A stretch of DNA of 64,000 bases from Dolomitihabitans soli. GTDB lineage: Bacteria > Actinomycetota > Actinomycetes > Streptosporangiales > Streptosporangiaceae. This document shows positions 43,121 to 49,445 of this stretch, piece after piece. The notes below the pieces were generated by a model, which was not told the DNA's origin, did not search any database, and saw nothing but the letters and a program-made list of their open reading frames with translations. The first letter of the stretch is position 1; each line of letters starts with the position of its first letter. The stretch spans positions 310,001 through 374,000 of the forward strand of contig NZ_JAKNTW010000010.1 in assembly GCF_022213955.1 (NCBI RefSeq), written 5' to 3'. The translations under genes and the position numbers were made by a program.

Positions 43121-44350
43121 CTAGGCCGCTAGTGCGGCTTTGCGGAGGACCAGCCCGGCCCTCTTGACGTTGGTCGCCCCGACGACGTCTGCGTTGGCGG
43201 TATAACCACACCGGACGCAGACGAAGTCGGCTTGGGTGGTGCGGTTCTCGCCGCTGATGTGCCCGCATTCAGGTGCGGGGCAGGTGCGGGAGGTGTTGGC
43301 GGGGTTGACCGGGATCAACTCTCGACCGGCGCTTTCAGCCTTGTGCATGAGGATGCCCAGGAACACCCCCCAACCCGCGTCCAGGATGCTCTTGTTGAGC
43401 CCGGCCTTGGCCGCCGCGCCGTTGGGCAGGTAGACCCCGGCCTGCCCGGGGTCGGGCTTCGACTTCGGGGCCTTGGTCATGTTGCGGATCGGGAGTGCTT
43501 CGACCGCGATGAAGTCCGCGCCCCGGACCAGGCTCAGCGCGGTCTTGTGCGCGTGGTCGAGGCGTTGCCGGGCAACCTTGCGGTGGATTCTCCCGATCTT
43601 CTGGGCGGCCTTCTTCCGGCGGGTGGAGCCGCGTTTCGTCCGGGCGTAGGCCTGCTGTGCGGCGGCCAGTTCCCCACTCGCGGTTTTCAGATACCGGGGA
43701 TTGGGGATGTGCCCGCGCTCATCGGTGACGCCCTCGACCGGCTCGGTCAGGGTGGCGAAGTGGACGACGCCCATGTCCACGCCGACCTCGCGGCCGGTCG
43801 CGGGGAGCGGCACGGTGGGCACATCGTCACAGGAGAGGATGACATACCAGCGGCCGGCCTCGCGTTTCACTTCGACGGTCTTCACCCGCCCGGCCCTCTC
43901 GCGGTGCTGGTGAACCCGGACATGCCCGACGCCTTGGACACGGACGTAGGTCGCGGCCGGGTGGTGGGGCTGGGAGTCCCAGCGCGCCCCGTCGCCTTCG
44001 ACCAGGGTGACCGTGTCGAACCAGCCCCGGCCTTTGAATCGCGGGTAGCCGGGCGTCTCGCCTGCCCTGACTCGGCGGAAGAAGGAGTCGAACGCCCGGT
44101 TCAGGCGGCGGAGCGTCTGCTGCTGGGAGGTGAACGACCACCGGCCCTGCCCCTCGGGATCGGTGTTGCGGATCTCCTTGAGCTGGGCGGACTGGTCGCA
44201 GTACCGGATCGAGACCTTCGCGCGCCGGTAGGCCTCGCGGCGTTCCTCCAGCGCGGCGTTGTACAACGCCCGGTGGTCGCCGAGCATCGCGGCCAGCGCG
44301 ATCTCCTGGTGCCGGGTCGGCCGGAGCAGAAACTTGAACGACCTACGCAC
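43121..44350 (-). CDS. tnpB: TnpB RNA-guided nuclease of the IS605-type element
   Basis: 409 residues. The N-terminal RRSFKFLLRPTRHQ is typical of TnpB. RuvC catalytic acids are intact: Asp in EVGVDMGVVHF, Glu in IAVEALPIRNM, Asp in ANADVVGATNVKR. The zinc ribbon is C-P-A-P-E-C and C-V-R-C. The GTG start at 44350 overlaps the tnpA stop by 8 nt. TnpB proteins use an omega-RNA made from the gene 3' end and the right end of the element; here the guide would read across the tRNA-like fragment (minus-strand TGAGCCACGGGCCC). Catalytic residues suggest activity. Confidence 0.9.
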   Translation of the reverse strand: MRRSFKFLLRPTRHQEIALAAMLGDHRALYNAALEERREAYRRAKVSIRYCDQSAQLKEIRNTDPEGQGRWSFTSQQQTLRRLNRAFDSFFRRVRAGETPGYPRFKGRGWFDTVTLVEGDGARWDSQPHHPAATYVRVQGVGHVRVHQHRERAGRVKTVEVKREAGRWYVILSCDDVPTVPLPATGREVGVDMGVVHFATLTEPVEGVTDERGHIPNPRYLKTASGELAAAQQAYARTKRGSTRRKKAAQKIGRIHRKVARQRLDHAHKTALSLVRGADFIAVEALPIRNMTKAPKSKPDPGQAGVYLPNGAAAKAGLNKSILDAGWGVFLGILMHKAESAGRELIPVNPANTSRTCPAPECGHISGENRTTQADFVCVRCGYTANADVVGATNVKRAGLVLRKAALAA

Positions 44351-44783
44351 GCCCCACCGCCCCCGGCCCGGCCACCCTCTTGGGAACCTTCTCGTCCTGG
44401 GTCTCGATGTAGCGCTGCACGGTCGTGGCGGAGACCGTGCCCACCGACGCGACGAAGTACGATCGCGACCACAAGGTGGGGAGCTGGGAACGCAGGTGCG
44501 GGAACTCCTCCCGCAGGACATGCGAGGTGTAGCCCTTGAACTGGTTCGCCACATACGACGGCGAGTTCTTCGGGTGCGCCTTGACGAACAGGTACACGTG
44601 GTCGGGCATCACCTCAAGGGCGACGATCTCCCAGCCGTGTTCGGCGGCCTTGACGCGGATCAACTCCTCCAGCCGGGTCTTCACCCGGCCGTCCAGGACA
44701 CGGCGACGGTACTTGGGGCACCACACCACGTGGTAGCCCAAGTCGTACGCTGCTCCCGGAGAGGTTCGCACCTGACGAGCCAC
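44343..44783 (-). CDS. tnpA: IS200/IS605 TnpA transposase with altered HUH motif
   Basis: This 146-residue Y1 transposase is recognisable by YHVVWCPKYRRRVL near the N-terminus and the catalytic Tyr region TTVQRYIETQ near the C-terminus. The metal-binding HUH motif, normally His-x-His (HVH), is HVY here (MPDHVYLFV). That would disturb the metal site and could inactivate the enzyme. The GTG start at 44783 lies only 6 nt downstream of a perfect TATAAT, so the mRNA may be leaderless. Confidence 0.88.
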   Translation of the reverse strand: MARQVRTSPGAAYDLGYHVVWCPKYRRRVLDGRVKTRLEELIRVKAAEHGWEIVALEVMPDHVYLFVKAHPKNSPSYVANQFKGYTSHVLREEFPHLRSQLPTLWSRSYFVASVGTVSATTVQRYIETQDEKVPKRVAGPGAVGRA

Positions 44784-44789
44784 GCGATC

Positions 44790-44795
44790 ATTATA
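44790..44795 (-). promoter_or_regulatory. -10 box for tnpA (possibly leaderless)
   Basis: TATAAT on the minus strand ends 6 nt before the tnpA GTG start. A plausible -35 is weak (TTCAGT about 17 nt further upstream). Transcription would begin at or next to the start codon, and no Shine-Dalgarno is visible. Confidence 0.5.
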
Positions 44796-45006
44796 AGCCT
44801 GTCACTCTTATAACTGAAGAGGTGGCAAAGCGAGGGCTCCAACCTGCGGCTTAAGGCACGCTCAGGCCCAGGGGGCCTTCCCGCTGGGCATTCCCCGTCG
44901 CCTAAAGGCGACGGTCCCCTGCCTTCGACCTGATGACAGAGCGCACATCGTGAGGACTGATCCGCCCTCTTAAACGTGCTGGCACCGCACATGGCGGCAC
45001 CATCAA

Positions 45007-45046
45007 GGCCCCCCGGCTTGGGTGGTCCGGGGGGGCCGCTCCTTTT
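45007..45046 (+). terminator. Strong plus-strand Rho-independent terminator with no gene before it
   Basis: GGCCCCCCGG (45007-45016) pairs with CCGGGGGGGCC (45027-45037) across a 10-nt loop, followed by GCTCCTTTT. It would stop rightward transcription, but no rightward gene precedes it; it may belong to the gene or tRNA disrupted by the IS element. Confidence 0.65.
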
Positions 45047-45253
45047 GCCGGGGAAATCGGCAGCCTCACAGATCGAACGCGACCAGCGGTGCACCGGTCC
45101 TTGGCTACTCCGGCGTTGGCGCATCTCCTGGGATGGGTCAGTGGGTGGTGTCTCGGCGACCGGCCTGCCGGGTCAACGGTGATCGTCCCGCATGCGGGAA
45201 CCAGGGTGTTCGCCTCCGGCGCGCTCGGGTCGTTCCACAGGTGCCCCCACAAA

Positions 45254-45835
45254 TCAGTCTCCGCTGAGGACGCGCGTCATCCACTCCAGCGATCCGGTAC
45301 TGAGCGCCTCGTCCGCGATCGCCTTGGCCGACGCCGTCTGGAGAGCGGCCAGTGAGCTGTCGATCCACGGCTGCACGTTCTGGTGGCCCTGCTCGCGGTA
45401 TTCGACGGCCTGAATCAGGCACTCCAGCTTGTCGGCGTCACGGGCGCAGACGGCTTCGAGGCTGGCCTTCGCCTCGTACTCACCGACCGCCCCCGTCACC
45501 ATCTCCGCCACTGGCGTGGGGATGCCGCGCACCTGGTCGGCGGTCACCTGCTCGTTCGGGGCGGCCTTCAGATAGCGCTTGCCGATGTATGGGATGTCGG
45601 TGATCCGAGTCTCCTGTGTGTCATGGAACAAGCTCATAAATGCCGCACGCTCGGGGTTCCCACCCTCCAGTGCCGCCACCACACTGGCGATGACCGCAGT
45701 CCGGAAGGAATGGTCAGCGATACTCTCCGGATCTCGCACTCCCGCCACCAGCCACCCGGTGCGCTTGTACCGCTTCAGCAGGCCCACCTCGTACAGCAGG
45801 CCCGTCAGCCTGGCCAGTTCCTCCGCCACGAACAA
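45254..45835 (-). CDS. HD-domain phosphohydrolase (5'-deoxynucleotidase-like)
   Basis: This 193-residue metal phosphohydrolase has the HD pattern: His in SIADHSFRTA (~40), His-Asp in SLFHDTQETRITD (~69) and a later Asp in ARDADKLECLIQ (~131). The family resembles YfbR/HDDC2 5'-deoxynucleotidases. It lies 6 bp downstream of an XRE regulator gene, so the two are co-transcribed. A truncated second copy lies at 48217-48303. Confidence 0.88.
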   Translation of the reverse strand: MFVAEELARLTGLLYEVGLLKRYKRTGWLVAGVRDPESIADHSFRTAVIASVVAALEGGNPERAAFMSLFHDTQETRITDIPYIGKRYLKAAPNEQVTADQVRGIPTPVAEMVTGAVGEYEAKASLEAVCARDADKLECLIQAVEYREQGHQNVQPWIDSSLAALQTASAKAIADEALSTGSLEWMTRVLSGD

Positions 45836-45841
45836 TGTCTC

Positions 45842-46984
45842 CTACCTTTGGTGGATGATGCGCAGAGCGTAAAGGATCGCTCCCAACTCCCGCTGAGACT
45901 GCTGGGACACAGCGGCCTCGTCCAGCACCCGGCCGGCCGCTGCCCAAAGACTTTCCACACTGTGTGAGTCCAGCGCCGAGGGCCGTAACATGACCAGTGC
46001 CCACAGCGTGTGCACCACCACATCAACATACGGGTTCGCGGAGTACAGCCTGTCGATCAGGTGTCGAAGCAGTGCAGTCCCACGCCACGCGTCTGGGCTC
46101 AACTCGACCATGAACGTATCAACCAGTTGCGGGTCGCTAACCTCACCGAGCCAGTAAGCCCAATAGTTGAGATTCGCCACTTCACAGACCTCGTCGACCA
46201 GGCGGGTCTGGATGAAATGCTGCAATCCTTCCCGGTCTCCGATCCGCGCGAGCGAGTGCGCACCGGAGCGGACCACTGCCCACGCGGGTGTCCATTCACC
46301 GGCCCGGCCCATCCGGCGCACCTCGGCACGTTGGGTGGCCACGAGCCATTCGGCGGTATCGCTGCCCTCGTCGAAGCTGGCTACGTAATGCGCCTGGCGA
46401 CGTAGGAGCATGCCGTCCACGCGCTTCGTGTCGGCCCGCTCTGCTGCTTTCTTCAGGTGGTCGAAGAAGTGCTCGTGTTCCTCAGGCAAGAGAGTAGGGA
46501 ACGCAGCTACCGGTCCTCGACGACTCGCAGGACGGCCCGCTCCGGTCAGAGATGACGGCGGGATCTTGGTGAACGGCCACGCCACCAACTCCGTGGACGG
46601 GCGCGTGATCACCCACGATGCGAGCGGATGGTCAGCGCTGGAAGTATCCCCAGGTTCGGCGCTGAGTACGTAGCCGATGAACCTATCCGCCTCAAGAGCC
46701 ATGTCGAGCTGAGACAGCAAGCGGGGGGACGCACCGAGCCGTAGGAGCGAAGACCGCAAGGAAAGGTAGTTCCCTGTCGCAATGGCCATGAGTGGCCGAC
46801 GGCTGGACTCCCAGCCCTGCACTGTCGTGGGATCGATCGCCAACCGTTCCGCGAAATCTTCTTGAGTCACCCCAACCGACTCACGGATGACCTTGAGCAC
46901 GTACCCGGAGATACGACCTTCACGGGCATGATTGCCAGAACCCCGACCGACAGTCAGAGTTCCCGGGCCACGAAACGCAATCAA
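45842..46984 (-). CDS. XRE-family helix-turn-helix regulator
   Basis: 380 residues. A helix-turn-helix at ~26-60 (YVLKVIRESVGVTQEDFAERL, IDPTTVQGWESSRRP) is followed by a long alpha-helical C-terminal region (~75-380) with repeated Leu/Trp-containing helices resembling a degenerate TPR or effector domain. Similar regulators with a downstream HD gene are common in actinomycetes (family knowledge, not searched). It is divergent from three small overlapping genes across 204 bp. Confidence 0.85.
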   Translation of the reverse strand: MIAFRGPGTLTVGRGSGNHAREGRISGYVLKVIRESVGVTQEDFAERLAIDPTTVQGWESSRRPLMAIATGNYLSLRSSLLRLGASPRLLSQLDMALEADRFIGYVLSAEPGDTSSADHPLASWVITRPSTELVAWPFTKIPPSSLTGAGRPASRRGPVAAFPTLLPEEHEHFFDHLKKAAERADTKRVDGMLLRRQAHYVASFDEGSDTAEWLVATQRAEVRRMGRAGEWTPAWAVVRSGAHSLARIGDREGLQHFIQTRLVDEVCEVANLNYWAYWLGEVSDPQLVDTFMVELSPDAWRGTALLRHLIDRLYSANPYVDVVVHTLWALVMLRPSALDSHSVESLWAAAGRVLDEAAVSQQSQRELGAILYALRIIHQR

Positions 46985-47188
46985 AGCTGACCACCTCTAC
47001 CTGAACTCGTACTCGCGGTCAGTTCTGGGGCGGCTGCGCCGACCATAGCGTTGCCATCAGCGAATTGAACGCTACTCCTCAGGGCCGGTGTGGTGGGGCC
47101 ATTCTTCCCTTCGGTGGAAACAGGTGGACCCGCCGAGACGAAGCGATTCGCCTGGCATGCCCTTGATCGCACACTGGAGGTGCGCATT
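46985..47188. promoter_or_regulatory. Divergent promoter region between XRE regulator and small genes
   Basis: 204 bp of moderately lower GC. It should contain the promoters for the leftward XRE-HD operon and the rightward three-gene operon. GGAGG at 47176-47180 is the ribosome site for the first small gene. No obvious operator found. Confidence 0.4.
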
Positions 47189-47461
47189 ATGCATCGCTAT
47201 AGAAAAGCGCAGCACACGGTCGGCACCTGGCGAATGATCGCTACCCACCAGAAATTCGGCTCCTACAGCAAGGCCCTTGCCACGCATCTCGACATGATCG
47301 AGCCAGGCTGGGTCATCTGGTACGGCGTGGCGTCCAGTCGCTTCTTCGCCATCCCCGCGTGGAACTGCCAGGGTCTGCTGATCGTGCAGGCGGACAGCGC
47401 CGGGGAACTCGTCGAACAGATGCGGGCGGTAGAGGACGGAAGCCGGGCGCTGATCCGGTGA
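47189..47461 (+). CDS. Small hypothetical protein of the XRE-linked operon
   Basis: 90 residues: HRYRKAQHTVGTWRMIATHQ followed by a beta-rich segment (PGWVIWYGVASSRFFAIPAW) and a C-terminal helix (AGELVEQMRAVEDG). ATG 47189 has GGAGG 8 nt upstream. The stop overlaps the next GTG by 4 nt. No recognised family; likely cytoplasmic. Confidence 0.65.
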   Translation: MHRYRKAQHTVGTWRMIATHQKFGSYSKALATHLDMIEPGWVIWYGVASSRFFAIPAWNCQGLLIVQADSAGELVEQMRAVEDGSRALIR

Positions 47462-47784
47462 GCGGTCACAGCGAATTCCTCTACGTCTTGGCAAGCCAAG
47501 ACGCGTGGACACCTCCCCGGGACACACGGACGATTTACGTGTGGGACGCTGACAACGGCCACGGACGCAGGCGCTCCGGCGTCACCGGCTTCCGTCACCG
47601 CGCGGTCCTCGACCTGTTTCAGACCATGTGCGGTATGCCCGATCGAGGCGCCGCCGGAACACTCCGCGCGGCCATGCTCGACTGTGTCTCCCGTGCCCCG
47701 CTTTACATCTATAGCCCGGTGCTGATGCGCATGGGGCGTGATGAACGCACCGGCGGCATACTCGTCGAAGGTGGCGACGTCTGA
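47458..47784 (+). CDS. Small hypothetical protein (second of three)
   Basis: 108 residues, starting SGHSEFLYVLASQDAW and containing RTIYVWDADNGHGRR and RSGVTGFRHRAVLDLF. GTG 47458 overlaps the upstream stop (GTGA) and its stop shares bases with the next ATG (TGATG). This tight coupling supports expression. No family recognised. Confidence 0.6.
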   Translation: MSGHSEFLYVLASQDAWTPPRDTRTIYVWDADNGHGRRRSGVTGFRHRAVLDLFQTMCGMPDRGAAGTLRAAMLDCVSRAPLYIYSPVLMRMGRDERTGGILVEGGDV

Positions 47785-48161
47785 TGGACTCCCAGGGCAG
47801 GCCAAGTGCCTCTTCTGCCGCTTGGCTGCCGCATCCGTACGAGGACGGCGAGAATGCGACGGCCCGCACGGCGCGCGAGCAATCGGGCGCGCAGACCTGC
47901 TTGCCTGCGCCATCTACATGGCAGTGTTCCGCACTCAGCGCCATCGACGATCTGCATCGTGAAGCGCTGGCCTGCACTTACCCCGGGTGGCGGCTCTGCG
48001 TGCTGGGTGGCCTGTGGTGGGCGACCAGAATCGTGCCACCGACGTTGGAGCAGGTGCGGAGCGGTGTCCTGCACCAATTCGCTCGCCCGGATGTAATGCG
48101 ACTGGGGCAGGTACTCAGCCAGCAACACGGAATACTTACAGGTATCCGGCACATGGGATAG
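47784..48161 (+). CDS. Small hypothetical protein (third of three)
   Basis: 125 residues. The central stretch HREALACTYPGWRLCVLGGL and WWATR resembles short Trp-rich actinomycete proteins found with XRE regulators. The N-terminal 50 residues are low-complexity and may be mis-framed. ATG 47784 overlaps the previous stop. A broken HD-gene copy follows on the other strand. Confidence 0.55.
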   Translation: MDSQGRPSASSAAWLPHPYEDGENATARTAREQSGAQTCLPAPSTWQCSALSAIDDLHREALACTYPGWRLCVLGGLWWATRIVPPTLEQVRSGVLHQFARPDVMRLGQVLSQQHGILTGIRHMG

Positions 48162-48216
48162 AGCCGCACCCGCAATTCTTGCCGTATCGACGCACCTCAA
48201 ATCGCCCACCGGCCGG

Positions 48217-48303
48217 GAGCTTGTCGGCGTCACGTGTGCAGATGGCTTCGAGGCTGGCCTTCTCCTCGTACTCACCGACCGCGCCGGTCACCATCTCTGC
48301 CAG
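48217..48303 (-). pseudogene. HD-domain phosphohydrolase gene fragment
   Basis: 29 codons read LAEMVTGAVGEYEEKASLEA and ICTRDADKL, nearly the same as residues ~102-131 of the intact HD protein at 45254-45835 (VAEMVTGAVGEYEAKASLEA, VCARDADKL). The match ends abruptly on both sides. It lies over the altered 3' end of AraC copy 2, so the fragment was probably joined by recombination. Confidence 0.75.
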
Positions 48304-49276
48304 CCACTGTGTTGAGGTCATCGCTCTGGGTTCTCATTTTGCCTGGTCGCCGGTATTTGCCGGGCGCGGTGCCGTACTCCCGTTTGAAGGCGTTGGCGAA
48401 GGCGAACTCCGAGGTGTAGCCGACCTGCTGGGCCACGGCGTTCAGGGGCGCGTCGGAGTCGCGTAGGAGCCGTGCCGCAGTGGTCAGGCGCCACCAGGTC
48501 AGGTAGGTGAGCGGCGGCTGGCCGACCAGGGCGGTGAATCGGCGGGCGAAGGCCGCACGGGAGAGCCCGGCTTGCACTCCCAGTTCCTCGACCGTCCACT
48601 GCCGGGCGGGATCGCGATGGATGCCGCCCAGAGCCGCGACGATCGCCGGGTCACCCAGCGCCGCAGCCCAGCCGGTGGCAGTGCCGTGCTCGGGCTGTTC
48701 GGCGAACCAGGCGCGCAGGATGAACAGCAGGAGCACGTCCAGGAGGGCGGGCACGACGGCGTCGGAGCCGAGGCGGGAGTTCGCCAGCTCGCCGCCGAGG
48801 AGATCGACGGCAGCGCGGAGCTCGAGATGGTGGCCGAGCCGAGCCGGCAGGTGAACGATCTGGGGGAGGTCGTTCAGGAGTGGGTGCGCGCGGGAAGGGG
48901 CGAACTGGTAGGCGCCGCACAGGGTCACGCTGGGAACGCCTGAGCCCTGCGCCGCCGCGTCCGGAGGGAACTCCTCTCGTTGCCCGAAGTGGAGGCCGTT
49001 CTCTCCGGGGGCGCAGAAGGGTTCGGTCAAGGGGGTGGAGGGAGTGTCGGCCAGCCCGTGATCAACCCCCCGGGGAAGGAACACCACGTCTCCCGGGCCC
49101 AGCGCGATGGGGGCGCCGTCCGGAGGGAGCAGCCAGCACGTCCCTTGGAGGATCACGTGGAAGGCGGCCCCCGGCACGGACGGATAGCGCCGCCCCCACG
49201 GACCATGTCGTCGCACGCGCGCGGAGGCGGGGCGTCCAACGCGCATGGCCACGATCACGTCACTGAGCACATCCAT
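48272..49276 (-). CDS. AraC family regulator with cupin sensor domain (copy 2)
   Basis: 334 residues, close paralogue of the regulator at 31509-32435: MDVLSDVIVAMRVGRP, FHVILQGTCWLLPPDG, WTVEELGVQAGLSRAAFARRF and VGYTSEFAFANAFKREYG. ATG 49276 aligns with the paralogue start. The last ~22 residues (after YRRPGK) have no counterpart in the paralogue and read into the HD-gene fragment, so the native stop was probably lost. It is divergent from an MFS exporter across 169 bp. Confidence 0.88.
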   Translation of the reverse strand: MDVLSDVIVAMRVGRPASARVRRHGPWGRRYPSVPGAAFHVILQGTCWLLPPDGAPIALGPGDVVFLPRGVDHGLADTPSTPLTEPFCAPGENGLHFGQREEFPPDAAAQGSGVPSVTLCGAYQFAPSRAHPLLNDLPQIVHLPARLGHHLELRAAVDLLGGELANSRLGSDAVVPALLDVLLLFILRAWFAEQPEHGTATGWAAALGDPAIVAALGGIHRDPARQWTVEELGVQAGLSRAAFARRFTALVGQPPLTYLTWWRLTTAARLLRDSDAPLNAVAQQVGYTSEFAFANAFKREYGTAPGKYRRPGKMRTQSDDLNTVAGRDGDRRGR

Positions 49277-49445
49277 GAGCGGAGCATATCGCTGCATCCA
49301 GCAATAGAGACGATGGAGTATAAATGTAAGATTTTGAAGCATTGAGCATCTCTGTTGCTCATCCTACGGTCATGTGCCGGGGGAGAAGTGACCGCTTCCC
49401 CGGGGGGTGCCATCCCCCCTCTTGCCCTATCAGGAGTGCACGCAC

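Larger units (their letters stand above)
43085..44932 (-). mobile_element. IS200/IS605-family insertion sequence
   Basis: The element holds tnpA and tnpB reading leftward, with a downstream right end (ACCTCGTTTACGGGGGGGAG region) and upstream left end with two hairpins: TTATAAG/CTTATAA at 44791-44813 and a perfect 8-bp CCGTCGCC/GGCGACGG with TAAA loop at 44895-44914. The ends are proposed from flanks: minus-strand TCAT precedes the left end and TCAC closes the right end, similar to the paired tetranucleotides used by IS200/IS605 transposases. The boundaries are inferred, not proven. Confidence 0.65.
44784..45253. other. Intergenic region with IS left end and unassigned DNA
   Basis: No convincing gene. 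The left part (44784-44932) is the element end with its hairpins. A terminator follows at 45007. The rest (45047-45253) shows no coding signal I trust; a minus-strand frame reaching 45252 has no family resemblance. Confidence 0.5.

Noticed and set aside
44933-45000. Remaining anticodon and T-arm of the interrupted tRNA to the right of the IS
   Set aside because: Only the D-stem strand GAGC fits; the following bases form no 5-bp anticodon stem or TTCGA-type loop.
44902-45252. Minus-strand frame of 116 codons near the HD gene
   Set aside because: No recognisable family, no good ribosome site, and it crosses the plus-strand terminator hairpin; coding is not supported.
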